From: JAFGVL01 sp963662245
GTDB lineage: Bacteria; Bacteroidota; Bacteroidia; Bacteroidales; Paludibacteraceae
Assembly: GCA_963662245.2 (NCBI GenBank)
Contig: CAXXVQ010000010.1
Span: 1-64,000 of the forward strand
Direction: 5' to 3'
Length of the DNA: 64,000 nt
Part shown: positions 17,833 to 27,378 of the stretch, piece by piece
How the letters are laid out: every line of letters begins with the position of its first letter
Numbering within the stretch: the stretch's first letter is position 1
Notes under the pieces: model-generated
Seen by the model: only the letters and a program-made list of their open reading frames with translations
Databases searched by the model: none
What the model was told of the DNA's origin: nothing
Made by a program: the position numbers and the translations under genes

Positions 17833-18351
17833 TTAAAGTTCCATAGAATTGAGGCTTCCAAAGATGTTTAAAGTCTCAAAGTAACCAAGTATTTGCTGTG
17901 GATTATCACCTATTAAGTCCTTATTATAACTCTCGAACTCATATGTTTGGGTGTGATAGTTAGTAACAGGGTCGTCATTGGTGTTTTCATTTATAAATAC
18001 AAGTGGTTTTGAACCTCCTATTTTACAACCTTCTAATAGCTCTTGTATCTTTCCATTGTAAATAAACCGCTTAAAACCGTCTGCTCGTTGCTCTGAAATG
18101 TTAGATGCACTTGGTGTTGTATCTGTTACGATATGAAGCGTGAGCGTAACTAAACGGGCTTTACCAATGCCTTGTCCTTGCATAGAGTAATCAACAAATA
18201 TGGCAGGTAACGGAAAGTACTCGTAAAGCTCAGGTTCTAAAGGCTGGGTTCGGTAAACATCCAAAAAGAAATTACCATCTACACCAGCATCGGTAAATAA
18301 GGACTTATTATCATCAAACTTTTTGTAAAGGTCGTATAATGCTTGTAACAT
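17833..18351 (-). CDS. Phage protein, candidate tail terminator (Mu gp37-like position)
   Basis: The 172-residue protein starts MLQALYDLYKKFDDNKS and contains RLVTLTLHIVTDTTP and NYHTQTYEFESYNKD, a layout seen in small tail-completion proteins that begin with an amphipathic helix followed by beta-strands. It is the last gene of the late minus arm, 4 nt after the gpG-like gene. I do not recognise a definite family; the role is inferred from size and position. Confidence 0.45.
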   Translation of the reverse strand: MLQALYDLYKKFDDNKSLFTDAGVDGNFFLDVYRTQPLEPELYEYFPLPAIFVDYSMQGQGIGKARLVTLTLHIVTDTTPSASNISEQRADGFKRFIYNGKIQELLEGCKIGGSKPLVFINENTNDDPVTNYHTQTYEFESYNKDLIGDNPQQILGYFETLNIFGSLNSMEL

Positions 18352-18355
18352 ATTG

Positions 18356-18892
18356 TTATTGTTTTAAAGCCTTGGCAAAGCGTGAGGCTGCTAGTAAATA
18401 AATGCGTCTATTTAATGTGTAGCTTGCTCCAATAAATGGGCGTGCAGGTATTCTTGTATTCATCTTACGGTTATGCGACTTAACCATGTGTGCGCTTACT
18501 GATTCGCTTCTGCCTTTTCTATTCCTTGAAAAGGACTTGACATTGTGCGCTTTCACCTTGACATTAGAGTTAAGAACACCGCCATTATTATGCACCTCTG
18601 CATAAGGCACATCTGTGCCAATGATAACTTTATTACTATCGGCATAAATCTTACGGATACTTCGTTTTAAACGCCCAGTACCATACAGTAATGTTTGGCT
18701 TCTTTTTTTACCTACACGCCTTGATTTGCGTTGTTTCCACGGTTCTTTAGTTGAATCGAGCCATGCTTGGTCTCGAAATCTTTCCTTGCTAAAGTTTACA
18801 GCAACGGCAGCAATCTCAACTGGTAGCTTAGCATTCGCTTTGGATAGTGCATCGATTTTACGATAAAGGTCTGTTAAATCTACTTTACTCAT
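18356..18892 (-). CDS. Phage virion morphogenesis protein (Mu gpG-like)
   Basis: The 178-residue basic protein matches the phage virion morphogenesis family: RFRDQAWLDSTKEPWKQRKSR, LLYGTGRLKRSIRKIY, VPYAEVHNNGG and the terminal IPARPFIGASYTLNRRIYLL. In Mu this protein acts in head or tail completion. It is 2 nt downstream of the tape measure gene and in the same late transcript. Confidence 0.85.
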   Translation of the reverse strand: MSKVDLTDLYRKIDALSKANAKLPVEIAAVAVNFSKERFRDQAWLDSTKEPWKQRKSRRVGKKRSQTLLYGTGRLKRSIRKIYADSNKVIIGTDVPYAEVHNNGGVLNSNVKVKAHNVKSFSRNRKGRSESVSAHMVKSHNRKMNTRIPARPFIGASYTLNRRIYLLAASRFAKALKQ

Positions 18893-18894
18893 AA

Positions 18895-20769
18895 CTATAA
18901 GGATAATTCAGTACTACGAACTACACGCAAAAACATTTCAGTCATCCATCTTTCGAGTTCATCTTTGTTCATGCCATTGATTGACTGGTGTTGAGGTGAA
19001 AAGCCTTTGATAAAGCTATCAATATTAACTGTGATGTTCTTAGTTTGACTACCTCCACTTATTTTTTTAGCATCTTCAGTTGAGGTGTCTGTTGTGTTAT
19101 CTCTTTTTTTCGTTTCACCTAGTGGAGACTTTGGTGTGCCATTAGCCCAAAATTTATTAGGGTCTTTTAGAGAGCCATTTGCCCAGTGAGTAGCGTCTGC
19201 TTGAGACTTAACAACTCTTGTTTTAACATCGATTACTTTAGTGCCTGAAAGTAGCTCCTTAATCCAAACATAGGCTTTCTCAATTGCATTTATTATTGGC
19301 ATTACAACTTCATCCCATATAACCATTATATTAGCTCCTAGGGCTTTTATCGCTTCACCTACAAGCCAAAAAGCTTTACCTATTGCCCAAGCGATATCTT
19401 GTAGCAATACGGAATTCTTCATAAATGATATTATGCCTGAAACGATTCCAGATAACACTGTCCAAATAGTGCTCAAAATGGTTTTTATATATCCAAAATA
19501 CTGCTGAACCAACTCAACATAAGGTACCCACTCTTGACTGATTTTTGTTGAGCCATCTAAATAACCAAATATCTCAGTTAGGAAATCGGATACAGGCTGT
19601 AAAACCTTTGCTACTAAAGGCAAAAACTTTAAACCAATGGTGTCCATAATAGTATCCCATTGATTGCCTATTATTTTCTTTAATGTTTCGGGGTCTTGTT
19701 TTGCGTTTGCTAGTGCATCATTAAGATTGAATTTAGTGTTATCATAGGTGTCCATTGTTTTGAAAAAGTCTTCAGAACCTGTACGCAATTTTCCAAACAA
19801 AGACACTAAACCTTCAGGGCCACCTACATCACCCATAAAGTTGTTAAACTTCTTGTCACTCATGGTGTCAATCTTACCCGATGTTTGTTTGATAATGTCA
19901 TCAAACTGGCGCATTTTACCGCTACTATCGTACACCGCAACCCCATATTTTTCGAGTTGACCAAGCACTTTAGGGTCTGCTAATCCTTGAAAAGCGGTTT
20001 TAGTTAAGTTGGCTGCCGTATCTGCATTTTTAGCAATGGAGGTAAAGGCTGCAAACATCTTATTTGCGGTGTCTACACTTTGCCCTGTGGCTGATGCTGC
20101 ACCTGCATATTCGGTCTGAACCTCTGCAAGCTGGGCAAAGTTTACAATACCTGTTTGAACCGTTTTAGCATTACTCTCGAGCAATGCTTGTACATCACTT
20201 GTACCAAGTCCAAAGGCTTTCATTGCTTTAGTGGTGGAGTTGATACTATCGCCAAAGTCTGCTTGTGTGGCAATGGAGTAATTACCTACCAGTGTTGCAA
20301 TCTTTGTAGCATCGCTACCATATACGCCCAGTGCCGATTGAAGATTATAATAGCCCTCGGCCATCATATCGTTATTTACACCAGTGACTAATGCAGTTCT
20401 ATTGATTTCACTACGGTAACGGTCTAGTTCCTGCCTGCTTTTGTCTAGATTAAGCTGCCGTATGTTCATAAACTTATGTTCGAACTTAGTTGCACCGTCT
20501 ATGGCTGAATAAAAAGCCATACCAAGCCCGACCACAGCAGCTGCAGCCAGCACATAGGGGTTTGTAAGTAATTCGACGGCTCTACCTAGACCAGGTATCT
20601 CATCTTTTACGGCACTAAATGCTTCAATATTCTTCATTTTGAACGCATCTAGCTTGCCTTGTATTTGTCCAGTTGACTTTTCTACCTGCTTTTTAGCCCC
20701 ATCAAGGCCAGCCTTGAGGTTATTTTTTAGGTCGATAAGTAACTGAAGTTTAGCTAATCCTGAAGCCAT
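18895..20769 (-). CDS. Tail tape measure protein
   Basis: The 624-residue protein has the tail tape measure domain (TALVTGVNNDMMAEGYYNLQ, AGAASATGQSVDTANKMFAAFTSIAKNADTAANLTKTAF), an N-terminal helical region, and hydrophobic central helices (IWTVLSGIVSGIISFM) that could insert in the host membrane. The ATG at 20,769 (MASGLAKLQ) is preferred over one 13 codons upstream. It is unusual in lying beside the portal gene and 10 kb from the tube and chaperone genes, on the opposite strand. Confidence 0.88.
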   Translation of the reverse strand: MASGLAKLQLLIDLKNNLKAGLDGAKKQVEKSTGQIQGKLDAFKMKNIEAFSAVKDEIPGLGRAVELLTNPYVLAAAAVVGLGMAFYSAIDGATKFEHKFMNIRQLNLDKSRQELDRYRSEINRTALVTGVNNDMMAEGYYNLQSALGVYGSDATKIATLVGNYSIATQADFGDSINSTTKAMKAFGLGTSDVQALLESNAKTVQTGIVNFAQLAEVQTEYAGAASATGQSVDTANKMFAAFTSIAKNADTAANLTKTAFQGLADPKVLGQLEKYGVAVYDSSGKMRQFDDIIKQTSGKIDTMSDKKFNNFMGDVGGPEGLVSLFGKLRTGSEDFFKTMDTYDNTKFNLNDALANAKQDPETLKKIIGNQWDTIMDTIGLKFLPLVAKVLQPVSDFLTEIFGYLDGSTKISQEWVPYVELVQQYFGYIKTILSTIWTVLSGIVSGIISFMKNSVLLQDIAWAIGKAFWLVGEAIKALGANIMVIWDEVVMPIINAIEKAYVWIKELLSGTKVIDVKTRVVKSQADATHWANGSLKDPNKFWANGTPKSPLGETKKRDNTTDTSTEDAKKISGGSQTKNITVNIDSFIKGFSPQHQSINGMNKDELERWMTEMFLRVVRSTELSL

Positions 20770-20810
20770 ATTGTATTTATTTAAAAAATGTTTGTAACTT
20801 TGTGTCAAAG

Positions 20811-20910
20811 AAAACAGTTAGATGTTTGAATGCTTAGACAATGCGTAAGTAGACCTAGGCTTAGTAAGAGCTATTCTTTACGAATATCCACCTTCGCAGC
20901 TAACTGTTTT
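20811..20910. repeat. 100-bp inverted-repeat element between portal and tape measure genes
   Basis: AAAACAGTTAG (20811-20821) and CTAACTGTTTT (20900-20910) flank about 78 bp holding CCTAGG and further CTTA/TAAG pairings. It begins 2 bp after the stop of the portal-MuF gene on the minus strand. It could be an intercistronic RNA structure or a tiny insertion; no ORF is inside. Confidence 0.6.
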
Positions 20911-20912
20911 TC

Positions 20913-23447
20913 TTATTTTATCAATAACCCTCCACGAGTTGCGTTTTTATCTCCTGCCTTATCAAAATACCAAGTTTTCACGCTCAAACCATCTGGTGTA
21001 ATTTCGCAATCGACAATCACTGACTCATTGTTGTAAAACTTCAAGTAGCGCACTTGCTCTTTCGTTTTATTGTATGTTCTAAGATATACCTCACTTGGAT
21101 TCTTCAATACATCTTCAATGAATGGAAACAATTGATGTCTATTCTTTATATCACCTACATAATCGCCTTTTAAATGCTTTGTAAAGTCGATTTCTTTTAA
21201 GATTAGTTTGCGACCTAAATAGTCATCATACCCCATTGCATCAAAGCCTTTAGTACCAGCATTGTTTTTAAATAGCTCTCGGATGTTATCGGGCGTAATT
21301 GTTTTATCAAGTGAGATAGGTTTAAGTTCCTTTTGCAATTCTGCAAGTGGTTTTAAACCATAGTCGCTATATGAGTATTTGTTCAGCTCCTTAGTATTAC
21401 CTTCTAGCGAACTTAAGTACATTTGATTTTGAGTAAAAACCACACCTGTGTCAGCTCTATTAATAGCAAACATTGCCTTTTGCTTTTTATCAGGAAATAC
21501 AATATCAATCCACTCTTTTCCATTCTCTACATTTGTGGCTTGAGGTTCTTGTAGCCCCTCACATCTGCATTCATAGCCATTTGGTGGCCATAGTCTGCGA
21601 GCCTGTACATCGTCAAACGAAAACACTCTGCCGTCGAGCTTCTCGTGTTCATCACGCACATGGTTGTCGCCAATGGTTTGATAACGCCAGTTTCCTATAA
21701 TTCCTTTTTCACCCATAAACTCGAACCAACGAGCGGAGTTCTGACCTGTGGCAATGGCAAAGTTTCTTTCGGTGCGCAAGTAGCGTTCGTTAAATGTGCT
21801 ATTGATAGCCTTAGCCTGTTTGATAAAGTCGCTCTCGGAGCGTATTTCTAACTTATCTTTATCAATCAAAAGCCTATTAAGCATTAATACCTCGGCACTA
21901 CTCTTGGCATTGGCAAACTTAAATAGGTTCATTTCCATCATTGAGAGGGCTCGATGGTCGGGAGCGTTCCATGATACTTCCATGCGTCGGTCGCTCCACC
22001 CATCAAACAAACCTCCTCGCAGTTCTTCAGCAATGCGTTTGCCTTTGAGTAAGCGTTGTTTTTCTACCTCACTGGTGTTGCCACTCCAAAGCAGCTGATG
22101 TATTAGATTATCAAAGTTTGATAATTCATTCATCAACTCGGGGTCGAAACCCTGTGCTGTTGGTGTATTACTTGTTTGATATATGGGCAAACGAACGGCA
22201 CAGGCCACAGCTATTGCCCCTAATGCTGTGGCCATATTAAAATTTGCGTTAGGGTCTGTTGGAGCTTTAGCTTTCTTTCCTATTATTGGTAAGTTGAAAG
22301 TTTTCTTTACCTCCTCATCGTCAAGCTCGTAATATTGAAGTGCATCGCTTGTAATTTTCCATTGTTCACTCAAGGTTAAGTCCTCGGTTTCGTCAAATTG
22401 GAAGCGCATTTTAGTATTGTCAAAAGGCAAACCTAGCTTTTGAAGCAATGGAAATAGTTTATCATTAACCACAAACGCAATCATTCTTTTGTCGCTCAAT
22501 GAAATTTTATCGTCCAAGGTGTCGGCATGAACCTGTGTTTGTGCTCTGTTTGCACCCTCATCTACCATAGTGGTAGAGCCAACCATGCGTTTGCTTGTTT
22601 GGTTATCTTGAAACTTAGCGTTTTCGATGTATGTTTTTTCGGGGTTACCAGCGTTAGCAAGGTCATGTACAGTTATTTCGCTACCCTTTGGTAATACACC
22701 TGTTCCTGCCTCACCCAATGATTTAAGTCCGCTCTCAATTCTTGGCACATCCTGCTTGTTTGCTGTTGTTGCAGTGATTAAAGGCATACCAAAACGCTCT
22801 GTAAATTCTGCATACGACTGCAAAGCGTTTCGCTTCCAAATAACATTGGGAGCAACATCATTGATAAGCCCAAACTTTGAGCTATGGAGTATTTCAATAA
22901 CGCTTGGTTCTAAAGAGTAGTCAATGTATTTATTACCTGCTACCTCCAAATACATGCGTTTAAGTTGGGGACAAACATTTCGTCTCGGTATGTGTTGTAC
23001 AGAAATAATTCCTTTGTTATTGAATACCTGAAGCACTGTGTACTTTTTGAATATTGCATCCAGTGCGTGCTCAATAAACTCATAAAACCAAGCCTTATCC
23101 AGCATTTTGTTTTGCTCGTCAAGTTGTGTCCCCGAGCTAATGTCGGTAACATAAAATCTGTGGTTTAATGTAGATGCTTTTCTAAGGTCTATTACAGAGG
23201 CCAAATGAGCATCTAAGATTAAATCATCATATAAATCTTGTATTGCGTACCAGCGTGAGTCATCGGTGTTTTCGGCAAGCTTTAAAGCATTGCGCCATTT
23301 GTCTATATCCTTACGGCTACGGTCTTGAAATTCTTGCGAGATTTTAAGAATCAAGTCATTTGTTTTACTCTGACTTGCTGCAGTTGCCAATGCGCTAGGT
23401 TGCAAACCCTTTGCAAGTGCATATCTATCGTTTAAACTTAAAGTCAT
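20913..23447 (-). CDS. Fusion of DUF935 portal, MuF head-morphogenesis and a C-terminal nuclease-like domain
   Basis: The 844-residue protein combines three parts. The N-terminal about 400 residues are the Mu gp29 / DUF935 portal (LRKASTLNHRFYV, TTMVDEGANRAQTQVHADTL). The middle is the MuF/SPP1-gp7 domain with the motif EKLDGRVF...RRLWPPNGYECRCEG. The last about 115 residues (NRHQLFPFIEDVLKNPSEVY, then VRYLKFYNNESVIVDCEI and the terminal TRGGLLIK) resemble the PBECR family of phage Barnase/EndoU/RelE-like nucleases found as MuF toxin tips. Portal and MuF are separate genes in Mu. No adjacent immunity gene is visible. Confidence 0.8.
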   Translation of the reverse strand: MTLSLNDRYALAKGLQPSALATAASQSKTNDLILKISQEFQDRSRKDIDKWRNALKLAENTDDSRWYAIQDLYDDLILDAHLASVIDLRKASTLNHRFYVTDISSGTQLDEQNKMLDKAWFYEFIEHALDAIFKKYTVLQVFNNKGIISVQHIPRRNVCPQLKRMYLEVAGNKYIDYSLEPSVIEILHSSKFGLINDVAPNVIWKRNALQSYAEFTERFGMPLITATTANKQDVPRIESGLKSLGEAGTGVLPKGSEITVHDLANAGNPEKTYIENAKFQDNQTSKRMVGSTTMVDEGANRAQTQVHADTLDDKISLSDKRMIAFVVNDKLFPLLQKLGLPFDNTKMRFQFDETEDLTLSEQWKITSDALQYYELDDEEVKKTFNLPIIGKKAKAPTDPNANFNMATALGAIAVACAVRLPIYQTSNTPTAQGFDPELMNELSNFDNLIHQLLWSGNTSEVEKQRLLKGKRIAEELRGGLFDGWSDRRMEVSWNAPDHRALSMMEMNLFKFANAKSSAEVLMLNRLLIDKDKLEIRSESDFIKQAKAINSTFNERYLRTERNFAIATGQNSARWFEFMGEKGIIGNWRYQTIGDNHVRDEHEKLDGRVFSFDDVQARRLWPPNGYECRCEGLQEPQATNVENGKEWIDIVFPDKKQKAMFAINRADTGVVFTQNQMYLSSLEGNTKELNKYSYSDYGLKPLAELQKELKPISLDKTITPDNIRELFKNNAGTKGFDAMGYDDYLGRKLILKEIDFTKHLKGDYVGDIKNRHQLFPFIEDVLKNPSEVYLRTYNKTKEQVRYLKFYNNESVIVDCEITPDGLSVKTWYFDKAGDKNATRGGLLIK

Positions 23448-23468
23448 TTTAAATTACATTTAAAGGGT

Positions 23469-23921
23469 TTACCATTTGTGATTTGAAGGTGTACGGCTGT
23501 TTAGCCTAAACTCACTATACTCTTCACCTGTTGCTTCGTCTACAATTACAGGTAGGTCTGCCAATGTTTCGCCATTGCCTACATCTTTAAGCCAGTCCAA
23601 AGCATCTTGATAGCGTTGGCTGCGATGTTCGGGCACATCTTTAGCTCCTGTTTGGCTATAAAGATGATACAGCGTAATGTCAATGCTAATTGTTACAATC
23701 CACTGGTCTCTATTATCTATTTCTTCACTCTCTGCAGGTGCAAATATTTGAGAACAATCGTATCGTTTACTGATGCGGTTTCTAATCTGAGCAATGGCCG
23801 TGTTCTCGGCTCTTAATAGTTTGGCCGTGTTAAACCACTCATCGCTGTTTGAAGTTAAAAGCCTGAGTATTTCAGCTTTTATTTGCATGGAATAATCTTC
23901 CTGTTTGATAAATCGTGCCAT
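23469..23921 (-). CDS. Phage DUF1320 protein (Mu gp36-like)
   Basis: The 150-residue protein matches DUF1320: RYDCSQIF, IDITLYHLYSQTGAKDVPEHRSQRYQDALDWLKDVGNGETLADLP. The Mu homologue gp36 is a head-tail connector component. It lies between the terminase and the portal gene in the packaging module, with gaps of 2 and 21 nt. Confidence 0.85.
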   Translation of the reverse strand: MARFIKQEDYSMQIKAEILRLLTSNSDEWFNTAKLLRAENTAIAQIRNRISKRYDCSQIFAPAESEEIDNRDQWIVTISIDITLYHLYSQTGAKDVPEHRSQRYQDALDWLKDVGNGETLADLPVIVDEATGEEYSEFRLNSRTPSNHKW

Positions 23922-23923
23922 AG

Positions 23924-25492
23924 CTAATATCTATTTTTTTTGAATGTGCTTCTAGGTGTTGTTGATACTTCGAAAGTTGCAACAAAGGATAATTCGTTAA
24001 CTTCTGTTACAGCTCCTTGCATTGCGTCCAATCCGTCGAGTGGTATTTTTGCGCCTTTCTCAAAGGCTGTTATCGTTTCAATTAGCAATGTCATATCTGC
24101 GGTGTCTTTTTCTTTCTCGTTAAAGAAGAAATTGCCCTTTTCAAAATAACCAGACATGGCCTCTATACGGTCAAACTTGTCTCCCTTTGCTCTCTTTGAT
24201 GGAACTATTGGTATTTGATAGCCTCGCTCATCACCTTCATTGTCAAAATCGTTTTCAAATTCCGACATTGCAAATAAGCCCTCAAACAAGTATTGAATTG
24301 ATTCTCTTGATAGTTTACGGTCTTCATAAATATCATACAGCCAGCTTGCCAATTGAGCCCTTGATGTTTGCCTAAAGAATACATGCAGCACATGAAACTG
24401 CCTGCCCATTTTACCTAGAAATACAATAGACTTATGACATGCCTCGTCGCTCCACGATAAGTCACCATAAGCAACCACAGCATCGTACTTGTGATAAGGA
24501 CATATTTTTGTCCACTGGATCCATTCTGCTTTAAAAACTTTTCCCTCGGCCACATGCGTATTCATATACTCACGCATGAATGAGCGATAAGCCGTTGACT
24601 TGTATTTCTTTTTCCAATACTCGGCTGTTGTTTTCTCAGGCCAGTTTGGTTCAAAAGTGTTTAAGTTCTTTACAGCATCTACACGCAAGTGAAAGAAATC
24701 GTGTTCTTCCCCCTCGGCCTTTGCTTCTTTTATTTTTTGAAGAAAAAAGGTTTTAAGCCTATTTGTAATAGAGTTTTTGTTGAAGTTGTTGTTGGCATAA
24801 ACAAAGCGTTCTATGGCATCATCGTCCGAGTCGAAACAACCCCAAATATCTTCCGTTATAAAGTCCACGGAATCGGACATTAAATCATTGTTCTTTACAT
24901 GACGCTTGTTGTCAACATCATCCACAACAATGTAGTCTGGACGCTCTGCACCTTCACGAGCTCCACGAGGGCTTTGTAAAAAACCAAGCGACATGAAGCG
25001 TACACCATCCGATGTTAAGAAATTACCATCAGACCAGTCGCCTTGTTGAAACTTATTACCGTAGTCGTTTATAATTCGATAGTTGTACTTGAGTTGGGCT
25101 TGTATTCCCGACAAAAGAGCTTTAGCTTTTGTTTCATTCTCACCAACTAGGAGCATAAACTTTAAATCGCCTAAAGCTAAATACAGGTATAAAGGGATAC
25201 CAAGGTCGATATGTACAGACTTGCCCGATGAGCGATAAGCTTCCATTAATGCCTTTATCTTTTTGTTTTCGATAATGGCCTTAGCTAGTTTTTTATGAAA
25301 CGCTGCACTCTTCTTTTTGGCATAGTTAGGCAAATAGTATTCAAACCATCGTATGTAATCTTTCTCAAGATATTCGATGCGTTTAAGTTTATCTGCTTGC
25401 TTTTCGTGCAAGTCTACAGAAGTTGCTTGAGCAATTTTCTGACAGTGTTTATCGTAGTCAGATAAAAGTTTTATGTAACTGTTGTTTGCCAT
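23924..25492 (-). CDS. Phage terminase large subunit (Mu gp28-like)
   Basis: The 522-residue protein has an N-terminal ATPase (MEAYRSSGKSVHIDLG as Walker A, YIVVDDVDNKRHVKNND as Walker B) and a C-terminal RNase H-like nuclease starting at AVVAYGDLSWSDEA and continuing FHVLHVFFRQ. It drives headful packaging. The gene is 1 nt from the small subunit gene. Confidence 0.88.
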   Translation of the reverse strand: MANNSYIKLLSDYDKHCQKIAQATSVDLHEKQADKLKRIEYLEKDYIRWFEYYLPNYAKKKSAAFHKKLAKAIIENKKIKALMEAYRSSGKSVHIDLGIPLYLYLALGDLKFMLLVGENETKAKALLSGIQAQLKYNYRIINDYGNKFQQGDWSDGNFLTSDGVRFMSLGFLQSPRGAREGAERPDYIVVDDVDNKRHVKNNDLMSDSVDFITEDIWGCFDSDDDAIERFVYANNNFNKNSITNRLKTFFLQKIKEAKAEGEEHDFFHLRVDAVKNLNTFEPNWPEKTTAEYWKKKYKSTAYRSFMREYMNTHVAEGKVFKAEWIQWTKICPYHKYDAVVAYGDLSWSDEACHKSIVFLGKMGRQFHVLHVFFRQTSRAQLASWLYDIYEDRKLSRESIQYLFEGLFAMSEFENDFDNEGDERGYQIPIVPSKRAKGDKFDRIEAMSGYFEKGNFFFNEKEKDTADMTLLIETITAFEKGAKIPLDGLDAMQGAVTEVNELSFVATFEVSTTPRSTFKKNRY

Positions 25493-25493
25493 A

Positions 25494-25964
25494 TTAGCAC
25501 TCCTGATTTATCTTTTCTTGTAAAAACATCTTATGATACTTGGTGAATTGAAAGGCCATTTTAGGGTCAATACCAGTCATCCAATTGTCGAACTCAACAA
25601 ATGCATCACGAATAACCTCTACCGATAGTTTATTATTCATGTAGTCGTAAGCCTTCATTACCTTACTCAAAGAGTCCGCATCGATACCAGGAATAACTTC
25701 ACCCTTTTCATCCTTACGAGCCTCACCCTTTACTATTCGAGTAGCCTCTCGCAATAGCATTTTTTTAAGTTCAAGTGGCCCTGATTGAAACATCTCTTTT
25801 GTTTCATCCCATTTGCCATTGTCGCGCCAACTGTAGATAGTTTTAATGTTTCTACCTGTTTCGGATGCAATAGCTTGTGGACTCATGTTCTTTTCCACAT
25901 AAAGCATCTCTGCATAGTTTTTTTCTGCTGGACTTGCTTCTGTTGTTGTTTTTGATTTTGCCAT
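25494..25964 (-). CDS. Phage terminase small subunit (DUF1804-like)
   Basis: The 156-residue protein has a Lys-rich start (MAKSKTTTEASPAEKNYAEM), then a helix-turn-helix (MSPQAIASETGRNIKTIYSWRDNGKW) typical of DNA-recognising small terminases of Mu-like phages. ATG 25,964 is preferred to one 7 codons upstream because it lies just after the AT-rich leader. It is the first gene of the late minus arm. Confidence 0.85.
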   Translation of the reverse strand: MAKSKTTTEASPAEKNYAEMLYVEKNMSPQAIASETGRNIKTIYSWRDNGKWDETKEMFQSGPLELKKMLLREATRIVKGEARKDEKGEVIPGIDADSLSKVMKAYDYMNNKLSVEVIRDAFVEFDNWMTGIDPKMAFQFTKYHKMFLQEKINQEC

Positions 25965-25982
25965 TTCACACAGTTTTAAAGT

Positions 25983-26015
25983 CAAAAGTAAGCCTGTATT
26001 ACATCTTAAAACAAG
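25983..26015 (-). promoter_or_regulatory. Late promoter, minus arm
   Basis: On the minus strand CTTG is followed after 21 nt by TACTTTTG, fitting the Bacteroidota TTTG/TAnnTTTG promoter. It lies about 20 nt before the small terminase ATG, back to back with the plus-arm promoter. Confidence 0.55.
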
Positions 26016-26085
26016 GCAGAATTAAAGCCGTTTTATTAATCTTTAAAGCGGCTTTAAACTTATATAAAGCCCCTTTATTAAAGGT

Positions 26086-26116
26086 TTTGAGGCTTGTTTT
26101 TAGCATTGTATGTTTG
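26086..26116 (+). promoter_or_regulatory. Late promoter, plus arm
   Basis: TTTG (26086-26089), 19 nt, then TATGTTTG (26109-26116) is an exact TTTG-N19-TAnnTTTG match, 34 nt before the protease ATG. Between it and the minus promoter lies an AAAGCCG/CGGCTTT dyad that might bind a late activator. Confidence 0.7.
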
Positions 26117-26149
26117 CATCTGTTAAAGCAAAATAAATAAGTTTTAAAG

Positions 26150-27352
26150 ATGATTTTTAAAGAGCTGGCAAAGCAACATGCAGAATATAAGTTGTACGGT
26201 AACATAGGTAACTGGGCTGCCAATGGCGACTTTTTAACTTCCCTGTTAGACAGTGCCGTGGCAATGGGATACACTACGCTTGATATTAGAATGCACTGCT
26301 ACGGTGGTAGCGTGTTTGAAGGCAATGTGATGTACAACGCACTGCAAAGGGCAGAGCAACGAAATGATATTACGATTAACATCTATATCGACGGTGTGGC
26401 TGCAAGCATGGGCTGTTTCATTCTGCCAGCACTCGAAAATGTATTTATTGCTGAGAATGCTTTTGGAATGGTGCATACACCATCGGGCAATACACAAGGT
26501 AATGCTGCAGCACATAAAGCAACTGCAAAGCTGCTGGGCGACATGGAAACAAACTTTGCTCGCACGCTAAGCGAACGAACTGGAAAAAGTGCTGATGAAA
26601 TCAAAGCACTGTGGCTGGATGGTAATGACCACTGGTTGAATGCTGACGAAATGGTGGAGTTTGGATTTGCAAAAGCAAAAGTTGCTGCAACGGCAAAAAA
26701 CATCAAGGAATTGGATAAACAAGCAGCTGCAGAAATAGGAGTTGGCGGTGTGTATAGTCAGTTTCAGGCATGCTTTAAAGCCTCTTTAAACGATGATTCT
26801 AATTTAAACGATAAACAAATGGACAAACTTTTATTAATCCAAGCCTTCGGGCTTACTGGTGTCGATGCAAATAGTTCTGACACCGCTGTTTTGGCAGCAT
26901 TGCGTGAGAAGTTCACAGCTTTAGATGCTAAAGTTACTGCACTTGAAGCCTCGGCTAAAGCCGACAAAGAAACTGCTGTAAAAGCTTTCTTGGCACAACA
27001 AAAAGAAGCTGGGAAAATCGTAGTTCCCGAGGGTCAAACTATCGACACCGTAATGGCGTCATTAACACAAGTTGGTGTAGATAGCGGTTTAAATACGCTT
27101 CAACTTGTATTTGGTGTTACAGCCAATGCAGCTCCTGCAGCTTCTACAGCTTCTACAGCTCCGCATTCGCTTGCAAGTTTTATTCAAACTGCTGGTGCTG
27201 GTGCTAATGGCAATCAAGGAACTGATGCACCTAAAGACTTTAACGCACTTATTGCCTTGGGCGATGAAGCTGTGGCAAAGTTTAAAGCGGAGCACAAGGA
27301 TGACTACACACGCTTGTATAAAGCGGAGTTTGGCCACGAACCACGAATCTAA
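26150..27352 (+). CDS. Head maturation protease, ClpP/S49-like, with C-terminal scaffold (Mu gpI-like)
   Basis: The 400-residue protein has an N-terminal ClpP fold (about 15-185) with strand DIRMHCYGGSVFEG, nucleophile Ser in DGVAASMGCF and His in AFGMVHTPSG. A Lys/Ala-rich coiled-coil region (about 250-320) and Ala/Thr/Ser-rich linker follow, consistent with a cleavable scaffold. The first gene of the late plus arm, directly before the capsid gene. Confidence 0.88.
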   Translation: MIFKELAKQHAEYKLYGNIGNWAANGDFLTSLLDSAVAMGYTTLDIRMHCYGGSVFEGNVMYNALQRAEQRNDITINIYIDGVAASMGCFILPALENVFIAENAFGMVHTPSGNTQGNAAAHKATAKLLGDMETNFARTLSERTGKSADEIKALWLDGNDHWLNADEMVEFGFAKAKVAATAKNIKELDKQAAAEIGVGGVYSQFQACFKASLNDDSNLNDKQMDKLLLIQAFGLTGVDANSSDTAVLAALREKFTALDAKVTALEASAKADKETAVKAFLAQQKEAGKIVVPEGQTIDTVMASLTQVGVDSGLNTLQLVFGVTANAAPAASTASTAPHSLASFIQTAGAGANGNQGTDAPKDFNALIALGDEAVAKFKAEHKDDYTRLYKAEFGHEPRI

Positions 27353-27378
27353 TTGTCTAACTATAAAATTATAAAATT

